Position numbers and translations under genes: made by a program. A stretch of DNA of 64,000 nucleotides, from the NCBI RefSeq assembly GCF_000377565.1, contig NZ_KB898360.1, positions 1 to 64,000 on the forward strand, written 5' to 3'. Below, piece after piece: positions 26,881-35,474 of the stretch. Below the pieces are notes generated by a model. It was given only the letters and a program-made list of their open reading frames with translations. It had not been told where the DNA came from and did no database searches. How positions within the stretch are numbered: position 1 is the first letter of the stretch; each line of letters opens with the position of its first letter. The stretch is from Rhizobium sp. 2MFCol3.1. Lineage in GTDB: Bacteria; Pseudomonadota; Alphaproteobacteria; Rhizobiales; Rhizobiaceae.

Positions 26881-27767
26881 AGGTACTGGTATCGGGTGGA
26901 ACAGGACTTGTCGGTCGCTATATCGTCGAGGAACTGCTTGCAGCCGGATATTCGGTCATCATCGGTGGCCGCCATGCCCCGCTGCCGCGCGCCTTCTCCC
27001 GCCCCGTCGACTTCGCGCCGCTGTCGCTTGACCCCGAAAAGGACCATGTCGAGGCCTTCGACGACGCCTATTTCTTCGTGCACGCCGCCTTCCATCATGC
27101 GCCCGGCAAATATCGCGGCGGCGAAGGCGACGATCCCGAGACCTTCAAGCGCTTCAATCTCGACGGCACCGTGCGTCTGTTCGAGGCCGCCAAACGCGCC
27201 GGTACGCGCCGCTGCATCTTCATCTCCAGCCGTGCCGCCTATGGCGAGCATCCGCCGGGAACCACGCTGACGGAGGCGACGCAGGAGAAGCCGGAAACGC
27301 TTTACGGCCAAACCAAGCTCGACGCCGAACGCAGCCTAGCGCATCTGGCCGCCCCCGGCTTCGCCACCGCCAGCCTGCGCCTCACCGGCGTCTACGGCAA
27401 TCTGCGCCCCAACAAATGGGACAAGCTGTTCGGCGATTACCTGAGCGGCCGACCGATCCCCGCACGGGCCGGAACCGAAGTGCACGGCCAGGATGTCGGC
27501 AAGGCCGTGCGCGTCATGCTCGAGGCCGATGCCGGTCGCATCTCGGGCGAGACCTTCAACGTCTCCGATCTCGCGCTGGACACCTGGGATATTCTCGAGC
27601 CGATCCGCTGGGAGCACGATTGCGCCAACCGCCTGCCTGTCGCCGCCGACAAATCGCTGCTGACGCCGATGGACACGACCAAGCTGCAAGCGCTGGGCTG
27701 GCAGCCAGGCGGACTGCCGCTCTTCGAAGAAACCATCCACGCGCTCGCGACACAGCCGGCGGCCTGA
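26877..27767 (+). CDS. sqdC: NAD-dependent epimerase/reductase-like protein of sulfolipid synthesis
   Basis: 296 residues, extended SDR fold. Rossmann motif VSGGTGLVGRYIVEELL, the Ser of FISSRAAYGEH, the catalytic pair YGQTK and GRPIPARAGTEVHGQDVGKAV. SqdC is required, or helps, in sulfolipid synthesis in alphaproteobacteria, but its exact reaction is unsettled. The start ATG at 26877 overlaps the sqdD stop, so translation is coupled; longer starts would run into sqdD. It ends the series. What follows (ygfA) may be there through an inversion. Confidence 0.82.
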   Translation: MKVLVSGGTGLVGRYIVEELLAAGYSVIIGGRHAPLPRAFSRPVDFAPLSLDPEKDHVEAFDDAYFFVHAAFHHAPGKYRGGEGDDPETFKRFNLDGTVRLFEAAKRAGTRRCIFISSRAAYGEHPPGTTLTEATQEKPETLYGQTKLDAERSLAHLAAPGFATASLRLTGVYGNLRPNKWDKLFGDYLSGRPIPARAGTEVHGQDVGKAVRVMLEADAGRISGETFNVSDLALDTWDILEPIRWEHDCANRLPVAADKSLLTPMDTTKLQALGWQPGGLPLFEETIHALATQPAA

Positions 27768-27863
27768 CGCACGAACGTCGCATTCGCGCGTTGCTTTTGC
27801 ATACGCGCGTTGCATTGCGCGCCCGGCGTTCTATTGTCCCGCCACAAGAGCAAGGCGGACATC

Positions 27864-28451
27864 ATGAACGCAAAAGACATCAAGGCCGGCATGCGCGCCG
27901 AAAGGCTGGCGCTGAGAGATGCCATTCCCATGGAGACCAGGGCCGCGATGAGCCTCGCCATGGCCGAACACGCCGGCGAGGCCATCGCGTTTGCGCCCGG
28001 CACCATCATCTCCGGCTTCCTGCCGATCCGATCGGAAGCGGACCTTCGCCCGCTGATGGCGCGGTTTCGCGCACGCGGCGCTAGGCTCTGCGTCCCCGCC
28101 ATTCTCGACCGCCAGACCATCGTGTTTCGCGAACTCGTCGATGGCGCGCCACTGGTCTCCACCGGCTTCGGCACATCCGGCCCCGGCCCTGACGCACCGG
28201 TTCTCGACCCCGAGATCCTGCTGGTGCCGTTGTCCGCCTTCGACGGACGCGGCCACCGGATCGGCTACGGCGCCGGTCATTATGACCGCGCGATCGACCG
28301 TTTGAGGCAAAAAGGCATGCATCCGAAACTCATCGGCATTGCATTCGACTGCCAGGAAGTGGCACATGTGCCCGACGAGCCGCACGATGTAAGCCTGGAT
28401 GCCATCCTGACAGAAAGCGGCCTGCGCTTTTTTGCCTCTTGGATTGGATAG
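27864..28451 (+). CDS. ygfA: 5-formyltetrahydrofolate cyclo-ligase
   Basis: 195 residues. It converts 5-formyl-THF to 5,10-methenyl-THF with ATP, recycling folate. Seen: N-terminal KAGMRAERLALRDAI, the FLPIRSEADLRPLMARF segment, and the ATP-binding loop VPLSAFDGRGHRIGYGAGHYDRAIDRL. ATG 27864 is chosen over an in-frame ATG at 27810. The gene is two bases upstream of the YmdB-type gene. In many proteobacteria this gene lies just after 6S RNA and zapA; here those are at 57 kb on the other strand. Confidence 0.93.
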   Translation: MNAKDIKAGMRAERLALRDAIPMETRAAMSLAMAEHAGEAIAFAPGTIISGFLPIRSEADLRPLMARFRARGARLCVPAILDRQTIVFRELVDGAPLVSTGFGTSGPGPDAPVLDPEILLVPLSAFDGRGHRIGYGAGHYDRAIDRLRQKGMHPKLIGIAFDCQEVAHVPDEPHDVSLDAILTESGLRFFASWIG

Positions 28452-28453
28452 CA

Positions 28454-29278
28454 ATGCGACTGCTTTTTTTGGGTGACATGGTCGGCAAGACGGGACGCAC
28501 GGCGGTGTGGGATCGCCTCCCCGGCCTGATATCGGACCTGAAGCTCGACTTCGTCGTCGTCAACGGCGAAAACGCCGCCGGCGGCTTCGGCATCACCGAG
28601 GACATCTTTCTCGAGACCATCAACGCCGGCGCCGACGTGGTGACGACCGGCAATCACGTCTGGGACCAGAAGGAAGCGGTCGCCTTCGCCGGCCGTAACG
28701 ACCAGTTCCTGCGCCCCGCCAACTATCCCCAGGGCACGCCCGGTCGCGGATCGGGCCTGTTCTACGCCCGCAATGGTGCCCGCGTGCTGGTTGCCAACGT
28801 CATGGGCCGCGTCTTCATGCATCCGGAACTCGACGACCCCTTCAAGGCGGCCGAGACCATTCTGGACGCCTGCCCGCTGAAGGAGCAGGCCGATGCGATC
28901 ATCTTCGATTTCCACGCGGAAGCCACCAGCGAGAAGCAGTGCTTCGGCCACTTCGTCGATGGCCGCGCCTCCTTCGTCGTCGGCACCCACACGCATGTGC
29001 CCACCGCCGACCACCAGATCCTGAACGGCGGCACCGCCTATCTCTCCGATGCCGGCATGTGCGGCGACTATGACAGTTCACTCGGCATGGACAAGGAAGA
29101 GCCGCTGAACCGCTTCATCTCGAAGATGCCGAAGGGCCGCATGGAGGCCGCCACCGGCCCCGCCACCATCTGCGGCGTCGGCGTCGAGATCTCGGATGCG
29201 ACGGGTCTTGCGGAAAAGATCGCGCCGCTGCGCCTCGGCCCGAGACTGTCGGAAACCATCCCGGAATTCTGGCGCTAA
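28454..29278 (+). CDS. YmdB-type metallophosphoesterase (TIGR00282 family)
   Basis: 274 residues. Seen: GDMVGKTGRTAVW, NGENAAGGFG, TGNHVWDQKEA, FHAEATSEK and GTHTHVPTADHQIL, the ordered metal ligands of the YmdB calcineurin-like family. In Bacillus YmdB hydrolyses cyclic nucleotides (2',3'- and 3',5'-cAMP). The role in rhizobia is unknown. Starts two bases after the ygfA stop, the usual pairing, so it is in the same operon. Confidence 0.92.
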   Translation: MRLLFLGDMVGKTGRTAVWDRLPGLISDLKLDFVVVNGENAAGGFGITEDIFLETINAGADVVTTGNHVWDQKEAVAFAGRNDQFLRPANYPQGTPGRGSGLFYARNGARVLVANVMGRVFMHPELDDPFKAAETILDACPLKEQADAIIFDFHAEATSEKQCFGHFVDGRASFVVGTHTHVPTADHQILNGGTAYLSDAGMCGDYDSSLGMDKEEPLNRFISKMPKGRMEAATGPATICGVGVEISDATGLAEKIAPLRLGPRLSETIPEFWR

Positions 29279-29391
29279 ACCGGGCATTTGTCTGCCATGA
29301 CGTAAAAGTGAGCATCGCGGTCCGGATTTGATCTGGACCGCTGCCGACCCTTGCCGCATCCTTTTGCCAGTGAAAGCGCTGGGGACGTGGC

Positions 29392-30237
29392 ATGAAGCTG
29401 CATTTTCTTGTCTTCGCAATGACCACACTCTCCGGCCTGCTGCCGGGCTGGCTGGGTTCTGACGCCGCGCAAGCACAGGAAGCGCGCCGCAACGTCAGCC
29501 AATGCCAGGCGATCGCGCAATCCATTCCCAAGGCGACATTCGCGAGCTTCTCCGGTGCCGTCCCGATCGCGGGCGCCGCGGACAACGAGACGGTGACGCT
29601 CACCTACATCGGCCACTCGACCTTCCTGATTGAGACGCCCGGCGGCGTCAGCATCGCCACCGATTACAGCGGCTGGTATACGCCGCCGCGCATGCCGATG
29701 GTGGCGACGATGAACCGCGCCCACTCCTCGCACTACACGCTGACCCCTGATCCGGCGATCAAATACGTCCTGCATGGCTGGAGCGATGTGCCGGGCGAGA
29801 AGGCCAAGATCGATTTGACGGTCGGCGACACCTACATCCGCAATGTCACCACCGATATCAGGGGCGGCTATGGCGCGCCGCAGGCCGACGGCAATTCCAT
29901 CTTCATCTTCGAGGTCGCAGGCCTCTGCATCGGCCATCTCGGCCACCTGCACTACGAACTGACCGACGCCCATTACACCGAGATCGGCCGGCTCGACATC
30001 GTCATGGTTCCCGTCGACGGCGGGCTGACCATGGGCGCCGACAGCATGAGCCGCATCATCAAGCGCCTGCGCTCCTCGCTGGTGCTACCGATGCACCAGC
30101 CACGCCCGCTCGCCAACTTCCTCTCCATGTTCGGCCCCGACTTCGACGTCGTCTACGCCTCGGGCAACAGCATCGACGTCTCGATGCGCACCCTGCCGAA
30201 GAAGCCGCAGATCTATGTGGCGAAGGGGATGCAGTAG
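29392..30237 (+). CDS. Exported MBL-fold metallohydrolase-like protein
   Basis: 281 residues. A signal peptide (MKLHFLVFAMTTLSGLLPGWLGSDAAQAQ) precedes a metallo-beta-lactamase fold of the UlaG/COG2220 type (VTLTYIGHSTFLIETPGGVSIATDYSG). The usual HxHxDH metal site appears as AHSSHY, so metal binding may be altered. Later His residues (GHLGHLHYEL, LPMHQPRP) are present. It acts in the periplasm on an unknown substrate. GGGGAC lies near ATG 29392. Confidence 0.8.
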   Translation: MKLHFLVFAMTTLSGLLPGWLGSDAAQAQEARRNVSQCQAIAQSIPKATFASFSGAVPIAGAADNETVTLTYIGHSTFLIETPGGVSIATDYSGWYTPPRMPMVATMNRAHSSHYTLTPDPAIKYVLHGWSDVPGEKAKIDLTVGDTYIRNVTTDIRGGYGAPQADGNSIFIFEVAGLCIGHLGHLHYELTDAHYTEIGRLDIVMVPVDGGLTMGADSMSRIIKRLRSSLVLPMHQPRPLANFLSMFGPDFDVVYASGNSIDVSMRTLPKKPQIYVAKGMQ

Positions 30238-30254
30238 AGGGGTGCCTGCGTCAC

Positions 30255-30446
30255 TCAAGGCGACGGGAATATTGGGCGGTTCTTTTCGTCATAGGCTTCG
30301 ACAAGATCGCCCATGCGCGACGCTAGCAAGGCGAGCGGATGATCCTCGTCATCACCGACCTCCGCAAGGATTTCGTCGAGTTGGCCGACAAGACGATCAT
30401 ACTCTGTCTCGTTCGCCGGCATCGTGAGAAGCGGCGCTACCTTCAC
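30255..30446 (-). CDS. HigA-like N-terminal domain fragment without HTH
   Basis: 63 residues. The segment EYDRLVGQLDEILAEVGDDEDHPLALLASRMGDLVEAYDEKNRPI matches the N-terminal part of COG5499 (HigA-like) antitoxins, but the frame stops at PSP before the usual helix-turn-helix. Start GTG 30446 overlaps the stop of the upstream RHH gene (GTGA), so they are coupled. It may be a truncated antitoxin or a small partner protein. No toxin follows. Confidence 0.55.
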   Translation of the reverse strand: MKVAPLLTMPANETEYDRLVGQLDEILAEVGDDEDHPLALLASRMGDLVEAYDEKNRPIFPSP

Positions 30447-30703
30447 GTGACGGCACCTTTCACGATGGCATCAACCTCGTCGATCACATCGTCCAGGTCA
30501 TGTCCAAGGCCTGCGTCGATATCCTTGCGTGCCTGATCCAACTCAATGATTTGTCGGCCTTCCGACGCGAGATAGGATTTCAGAGCGCGCACGAACACCC
30601 AGCTGCTTTTCCGGTCACAAATACCAGCGATCTGCTCGATCCCCGCGAGCACATCGGCAGGCAGACGCATGGTGATCGGGTCTGAAAGCTCATGACTGCT
30701 CAT
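30443..30703 (-). CDS. Ribbon-helix-helix (CopG/ParD-like) antitoxin-type regulator
   Basis: 86 residues. A short N-terminal strand (DPITMRLPADVLAGIEQIAGICDRKSSWVFVRALKSYL) forms a typical RHH DNA-binding fold; the acidic C-terminal tail (ARKDIDAGLGHDLDDVIDEVDAIV) resembles the toxin-binding tail of ParD-type antitoxins. Start ATG 30703 follows GGAGG. The expected ParE/RelE toxin is missing; a HigA-like fragment follows instead. Probably the remnant of a toxin-antitoxin locus. Confidence 0.75.
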   Translation of the reverse strand: MSSHELSDPITMRLPADVLAGIEQIAGICDRKSSWVFVRALKSYLASEGRQIIELDQARKDIDAGLGHDLDDVIDEVDAIVKGAVT

Positions 30704-30783
30704 CGCCTTACCTCCGATTGCAATGCAAGCTACGTCACACCAGTAGACGCGTCAAACCTCCCACCCATGCAGCCTAAGCAACA

Positions 30784-30812
30784 AAAAAGCCCAGGAGCCA
30801 AAGCTCCCGGGC
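30784..30812 (-). terminator. Terminator of the pyridoxamine-oxidase-like gene
   Basis: On the minus strand GCCCGGGAGC, loop TTTG, GCTCCTGGGC with one mismatch, then TTTTTTGT. It lies 29 bp past the stop. Confidence 0.8.
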
Positions 30813-30840
30813 CTCGATCGACCTCGCTACAAGGCCCAAC

Positions 30841-31344
30841 TCAAGCAAACTGCAGATGCTGACGCACGCCGACGTCGGGCATCTTGTCCTCGTCGAGATT
30901 GGCCTTGGCGATTTCCCAGCCGAATTTCAACTTGCTGCCGGTCGACACCCAGATTTCGGCGTCGTCGACATGCATAGCGAGCATCGTGAGTTTCGGGTCC
31001 TTCTTGCCATCCTCGTACCAGGCGGCCACGACCGAGTTCCAGTATTCCTCGATCTTGGAGGCATCCTGGCGAACCTCGATCTTGCCGGCGAGGCAAGCGT
31101 GATAGTCATGATCCTTGCCGACCACGCAGAAATGCGCCCGCGTTCCGGGCTTGATCGCCCGCACGATCTCCGCGTCCGACTTGGTGTAGAACCAGATGGT
31201 ATTGGTCTTGGGATCGGCGTTCGGCGCCATGGGCTGCATGTGCATGTCGGCGCCATCGACGCCGAGCATACCGGCATGAATGTCGTTGACCTGATCCCAG
31301 AGCTGGCGTGCCGGGTGTTCCCGTGCCTCGTTGAAACTAGCCAT
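30841..31344 (-). CDS. Pyridoxamine 5'-phosphate oxidase-like / general stress protein
   Basis: 167 residues, split-barrel flavin-binding fold. Seen: HPARQLWDQVNDIHAGMLGV, NTIWFYTKSDAEIVRAIKPGTRAHFCVVG and a C-terminal EIWVSTGSKLKFGWEIAKANL, typical of the GSP26/Pyridox_ox_2 group. FMN or F420 binding is assumed from family; the substrate is unknown. Monocistronic with a strong terminator. ATG 31344 follows GGAAG. Confidence 0.82.
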   Translation of the reverse strand: MASFNEAREHPARQLWDQVNDIHAGMLGVDGADMHMQPMAPNADPKTNTIWFYTKSDAEIVRAIKPGTRAHFCVVGKDHDYHACLAGKIEVRQDASKIEEYWNSVVAAWYEDGKKDPKLTMLAMHVDDAEIWVSTGSKLKFGWEIAKANLDEDKMPDVGVRQHLQFA

Positions 31345-31459
31345 AGCGCTTCCTTCCGTTTCGAATGGTCCGTGTTTGAAACGTCATCTCGCGGGCTTTG
31401 TTCCCCAAAGTGAAAACAGATGCTACGCTCCTGGTATCGTGGGGATATGGGGGATCGTC

Positions 31460-31903
31460 ATGCGCATAGCGGCATTGGTCACGCTGGGCTTCGCCTCGGC
31501 ATTGTCTCTGGCATCGGCCTTGCCCGCCGACGCCGCCGACCGCAGCTTCATGCCCGACGAGAACGGCCAGATCGTCTTCGTCACCCCATCGAGAAACATC
31601 GGCTGCACCTATATCCCGAAGGGCGGCACGGAGATGTATAAGCCCGATGACGGCGGCCCCGAGCTCGGCTGCGACCGCATCGAGCCGAAATATATCCGAC
31701 TGATCTTGTCGGCCACGGGCAAGGCCTTCGTCTTCGAGATGGAGGGCGACACCGCCTGCTGCGACGATGTCAACGTGCTGAACTACGGCGATCGCTGGAA
31801 GGCGGGACCGTTTACCTGCATGTCCGATGAAAGCGGCCTCACCTGCCGCCGCAAGGACGGCCACGGCTTCTTCGCGAGCCGCAACAAATACACCGTCGAT
31901 TGA
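31460..31903 (+). CDS. Secreted Cys-containing protein of unknown function
   Basis: 147 residues. The signal peptide MRIAALVTLGFASALSLASALPADAA precedes a mature domain with FVTPSRNIGCTYIP, LGCDRIEPKYIRLIL, GDTACCDDVNVLNYGDRW and FTCMSDESGLTCRRKDGHGFF. The FxTPSxNIGC start and following Cys pairs recall DUF6636-type proteins, a weak match made by eye. ATG 31460 follows GGGGGATC. The Cys spacing suggests disulfides in the periplasm. Confidence 0.7.
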   Translation: MRIAALVTLGFASALSLASALPADAADRSFMPDENGQIVFVTPSRNIGCTYIPKGGTEMYKPDDGGPELGCDRIEPKYIRLILSATGKAFVFEMEGDTACCDDVNVLNYGDRWKAGPFTCMSDESGLTCRRKDGHGFFASRNKYTVD

Positions 31904-32015
31904 CGCCACGCCCCGACGCCGCGGCCATCCGGCACGCCTGTTTTCCCTTGAACGCGCCCCGTTTCACTCTTATAAGGCGGCCCATTCCCAACAATAAGAC
32001 GTGAACAGGGGTGCC

Positions 32016-32762
32016 ATGGCTGGCCATTCACAGTTTAAAAACATCATGCATCGCAAGGGCCGTCAGGATGCCGTGCGGTCGAAAATGTTCTCCAAGCTCG
32101 CGCGCGAAATCACCGTTGCCGCCAAGGCCGGTCTGCCCGACCCGACGATGAACGCCCGCCTGCGCCTGGCGATCCAGAACGCCAAGGCCCAGTCGATGCC
32201 GAAGGACAACATCGACCGCGCCATCAAGAAGGCTGCCGGCGCCGACGGCGAGAACTACGACGAAGTGCGCTACGAAGGCTACGGCCCGGGCGGCACCGCG
32301 ATCATCGTCGAAGCGCTGACCGACAACCGCAACCGCACCGCCTCCAACGTCCGCTCGATCTTCACCAAGGCCGGCGGCGCACTGGGCGAAACCGGCTCGG
32401 TTTCCTTCTCCTTCGACCATGTCGGCGAGATCACCTACAAGCTCTCTGCCGGCGATGCCGACAAGATGATGGAAGCGGCGATCGAAGCCGGTGCCGACGA
32501 CGTCGAGACCGACGAGGAAGGCCACTACATCACCTGCGGTTTCGAAGCGCTCGGCGAAGTCGCCAAGGCGCTGGAAGCTTCGCTCGGTGAAGCTGAAACC
32601 GTCAAGGCCGTCTGGCGCGCCCAGAATAACGTGCCTGTCGACGAAGAGCGCGCCCAGTCGCTGCTGAAGCTGATCGACAGCCTCGAGGACGACGACGACG
32701 TGCAGAACGTCTATTCGAACTTCGAAGTCTCGGAAGAAGTTCTGGCCAAGCTCTCGGCCTGA
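32016..32762 (+). CDS. yebC: YebC/PmpR-family protein (transcriptional regulator or translation factor)
   Basis: 248 residues, full length. N-terminal [38 protein letters not shown] is the family signature (usually GHSKW); [26 protein letters not shown] and an acidic ending follow. Some YebC proteins bind DNA as regulators; recent work also links the family to relieving ribosome stalling. ATG 32016 lies shortly after ACAGGGG. It often neighbours ruvC; here ruvC lies ~9 kb downstream on the same strand. A strong terminator follows. Confidence 0.95.
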   Translation: MAGHSQFKNIMHRKGRQDAVRSKMFSKLAREITVAAKAGLPDPTMNARLRLAIQNAKAQSMPKDNIDRAIKKAAGADGENYDEVRYEGYGPGGTAIIVEALTDNRNRTASNVRSIFTKAGGALGETGSVSFSFDHVGEITYKLSAGDADKMMEAAIEAGADDVETDEEGHYITCGFEALGEVAKALEASLGEAETVKAVWRAQNNVPVDEERAQSLLKLIDSLEDDDDVQNVYSNFEVSEEVLAKLSA

Positions 32763-32783
32763 TCGCTTCCGATCGCAATCTGA

Positions 32784-32817
32784 AAAAAACCGGCCCCGGA
32801 AACGCGGCCGGTTTTTT
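32784..32817 (+). terminator. Rho-independent terminator after yebC
   Basis: AAAAAACCGGCC (32784-32795) pairs with GGCCGGTTTTTT (32806-32817), 21 bp after the stop. Confidence 0.9.
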
Positions 32818-32998
32818 GTTGTCCACAGGTCTATCCGCGTGAGCCCTCACATACTGCCCCCAGGCGGTAACACGTCCGTGAACACGGGGTGTTTGTTAAG
32901 GCCTCGGTAACCCTGGCCGCTTTGAATGCCGCCCATTCGCTCCAGCCGGTCTGCCTCAAGGCCAGCCTCACTTCATACTCTCGGCGGGAAAACGACCC

Positions 32999-33505
32999 AT
33001 GAAAAGACTATCCCTTTCGCTCTCCATCGCACTTGCAGGCACGCTCGCAGGCGCGGTCACGGCTCATGCGCAGCCATCCATGGTCAAGCAGTTCGACGAT
33101 TGGGGTGTCTATTCCTACGACCGCTCGGGCAAGACGGTGTGCTATATTCTGACAGTGCCGAAGACCATGCAGCCCGCCGCCGTCGATCATGGCCGCAACT
33201 ATTTCGTGGTCGGCCGCGCGCCGGGCCGTGGCACGAACTACGAGCCGCAGGCGATCATGGGCTATGATCTGAAGCCCGGCTCGCGCGCCAAGGTGGAGAT
33301 CGGCGGCAAGGAATTCACCATGTTCACCAAGGGCTCCTCGGCCTGGGTGCTGGAAGAGACCAAGGAGCCAGACCTGATCGACTCCATGCGCGGCGGCAGC
33401 GACATGACCGTCGACGCCGTCTCGCGCCGCGGCACCGCCACCAGCTACACCTACTCGCTGAACGGCGTCACCGCCGCGCTGAAGCGCATGGCCCAGTGCA
33501 ACTGA
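32999..33505 (+). CDS. Invasion-associated locus B (IalB) family protein
   Basis: 168 residues. The signal peptide MKRLSLSLSIALAGTLAGAVTAHA is followed by VKQFDDWGVYSYDRSGKTVCYILTVPKTMQPA and GGSDMTVDAVSRRGTATSYTYSLNGVTAALKRMAQC, the usual IalB layout with a C-terminal Cys. The family is widespread in Rhizobiales; the name comes from Bartonella invasion, but in free-living or symbiotic rhizobia the role is unknown. Periplasmic. Confidence 0.87.
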   Translation: MKRLSLSLSIALAGTLAGAVTAHAQPSMVKQFDDWGVYSYDRSGKTVCYILTVPKTMQPAAVDHGRNYFVVGRAPGRGTNYEPQAIMGYDLKPGSRAKVEIGGKEFTMFTKGSSAWVLEETKEPDLIDSMRGGSDMTVDAVSRRGTATSYTYSLNGVTAALKRMAQCN

Positions 33506-33550
33506 GCCGATCGCAATGTGTAAGACAAAACTGACGAAGCGCATCTCGGC

Positions 33551-34168
33551 ATGAGGCGCGCTCGAAAGGACGGCATCCGCGTGCCGTCCCCTGCCCGCCT
33601 TGCCCGCGGCTGGAAGCGCACGGCCGCGATCTGCCTTGCGGGCATGGCGTTGGCCTGCACCTCGATCGCCGCCAATCCGCTGCTGTCGCAGCCCGCGCCC
33701 GTTGCGGCCAAGGCCGACAATGGTCCCAAGGGCCGCGAGACCGGGCTGAAGGTTCCTCGCTTCGTGTCGCTGCGGTCGCGCGAGGCCCGCATGCGCGTCG
33801 GCCCCTCGCTCGATTACGGCATCGCCTGGATCTACCGCGTTCCCGGCCTGCCGCTGGAGATCACCGCCGAATACGGCAACTGGCGCCAGGTGCGCGACAG
33901 CGACGGCGTCTCCGGCTGGATGCACCGCGCGCTGCTGTCGAGCAACCGCACCGCGATCGTCGGGCCGTGGCTATCAGCACACGTGCCCCTTCGCGACGGA
34001 CCGAGCAGTTCGGCTCGCAAGCTGGCCTCGCTGACCCCTCGCGTGCGCGTCGCGATCAGCGATTGCGACGGTAGTTGGTGCAAGGTGGATGTGACCGGCC
34101 ACGATCTGGACGGCTTCATCAGGCAATCGGCGCTCTGGGGTGTCTATCCCAATGAGACGATCAAGTAG
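33551..34168 (+). CDS. Exported SH3-domain protein
   Basis: 205 residues. A long basic N-terminus and hydrophobic stretch (TAAICLAGMALACTSIAA) act as signal or anchor. Two bacterial SH3-like units follow: VSLRSREARMRVGPSLDYGIAWIYRVPGLPLEITAEYGNWRQVRDSDGVSGWMHRALL and a second starting PLRDGPSSSARKLASLTPRVRVAISDCDGSWCKVD. This is the SH3_4 type found next to envelope genes in Rhizobiales, probably wall-associated. The 45-bp gap to the IalB gene suggests co-transcription. Confidence 0.83.
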   Translation: MRRARKDGIRVPSPARLARGWKRTAAICLAGMALACTSIAANPLLSQPAPVAAKADNGPKGRETGLKVPRFVSLRSREARMRVGPSLDYGIAWIYRVPGLPLEITAEYGNWRQVRDSDGVSGWMHRALLSSNRTAIVGPWLSAHVPLRDGPSSSARKLASLTPRVRVAISDCDGSWCKVDVTGHDLDGFIRQSALWGVYPNETIK

Positions 34169-34218
34169 AGGCTCAGACCACCGCCCTCAGGCGGCGACCT
34201 GCATCCCGGTTGCTGCCG

Positions 34219-35214
34219 TCAGGCAGCAGCCTGCATCAACGTGTTGAGCCCCGCGAACAACTCGACCGACTTCAGCCGCGCCTCGATATCGTGGATCGGC
34301 ATCGAGATGATCAGCTCGTCGGCCTGCGTGTCGCGCAGGAATTCCGCGAGCTTCGCCTCAGCCGTCTTCGGTGACCCGACCACGGCGTAGCGCAGCGTAT
34401 GCTCGACCGTCATCTTCTCCATCGGCGACCAGAAGCTCTCCATATCCTGGAGCGGCCTTGGGAACTGGCCGCGCACGTTGCGGCGCAGGTTCACGAACTG
34501 CTGCTGCGCCGAGGTGAAATGATACGCGGCCTCCTCGTCGGTCTCCGCCACCGATCCCATGACGCCGACCATCGCATAGGGCTTGTCGAGCACGGCGGAT
34601 GGCTGGAACCGGTCGCGATAGATATCGAGCGCCTCCATCAGCGAATCCGGCGCGAAGTGCGAGGCGAACGCATAGGGAAGGCCGAGCATGCCGGCGAGCT
34701 GCGCGCTGTAGAGACTGGAGCCGAGCAGCCAGATCGGCACGTTGCTGTTCATCCCAGGCACGGAGAGGATCGCCTGGTTTTCGACCGGCGCGCCGAGCAG
34801 CTGCTGCAATTCGACGACATCGTTGGGGAAGCTGCTGGCATCGAGATTGCGCCTCAGTGCCTGCGCCGTGCGCATGTCGGTGCCCGGCGCCCGCCCGAGC
34901 CCAAGATCGACGCGCCCCGGAAACAGCGCCTCCAGCGTGCCGAACTGCTCGGCAATCACGAGCGGCGAATGGTTTGGCAGCATGATGCCGCCCGATCCGA
35001 TCCTGATCCTTTTCGTCGCCGCCCCGACATGCCCGATGACCACGGCGGTGGCGGCACTGGCGATCCCCGGCATGCCGTGGTGTTCGGCCAGCCAGAAGCG
35101 GTTATAGCCGAACGCTTCGGCCCGCTGCGCCATCCGCGCCGAACTCTCCAGCGACTGCCTGATGGTGCTGCCTTCGGCAACCGGTGAGAGATCGAGGATC
35201 GAGAAGGGAACCAT
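34219..35214 (-). CDS. LLM-class (luciferase-like) flavin-dependent oxidoreductase
   Basis: 331 residues. TIM-barrel bacterial luciferase family: [107 protein letters not shown]. These are hallmarks of the MsnO8/CE1759-type group. It uses reduced flavin; the substrate is unknown. ATG 35214 is chosen as the first conserved Met; the frame upstream to 35400 looks non-coding. Divergent from an MFS transporter gene. Confidence 0.88.
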   Translation of the reverse strand: MVPFSILDLSPVAEGSTIRQSLESSARMAQRAEAFGYNRFWLAEHHGMPGIASAATAVVIGHVGAATKRIRIGSGGIMLPNHSPLVIAEQFGTLEALFPGRVDLGLGRAPGTDMRTAQALRRNLDASSFPNDVVELQQLLGAPVENQAILSVPGMNSNVPIWLLGSSLYSAQLAGMLGLPYAFASHFAPDSLMEALDIYRDRFQPSAVLDKPYAMVGVMGSVAETDEEAAYHFTSAQQQFVNLRRNVRGQFPRPLQDMESFWSPMEKMTVEHTLRYAVVGSPKTAEAKLAEFLRDTQADELIISMPIHDIEARLKSVELFAGLNTLMQAAA

Positions 35215-35474
35215 GGCGCGGCCTGTCGGTGGTTGGATTGGACACCCTATGTAGGTGCTTGGATGAGCGCCCCAAAGGGCCGCAGGCGAAAAACACCGAC
35301 CGCAACACGGAGAGGCAGCGCTCGCATTGACAGCCCGCCGGCGGTTGTCTAAGCATGCCTCATACCGGCTGACCGGTCGTAAGCGTCTAACGTCAAGCAA
35401 CGCACTTATCGATCCTCGTCGGTCGGAGTGCGTTTTTTTGTGCCCGTTGGACGAGGAATAGCCAGGAGGTTACC

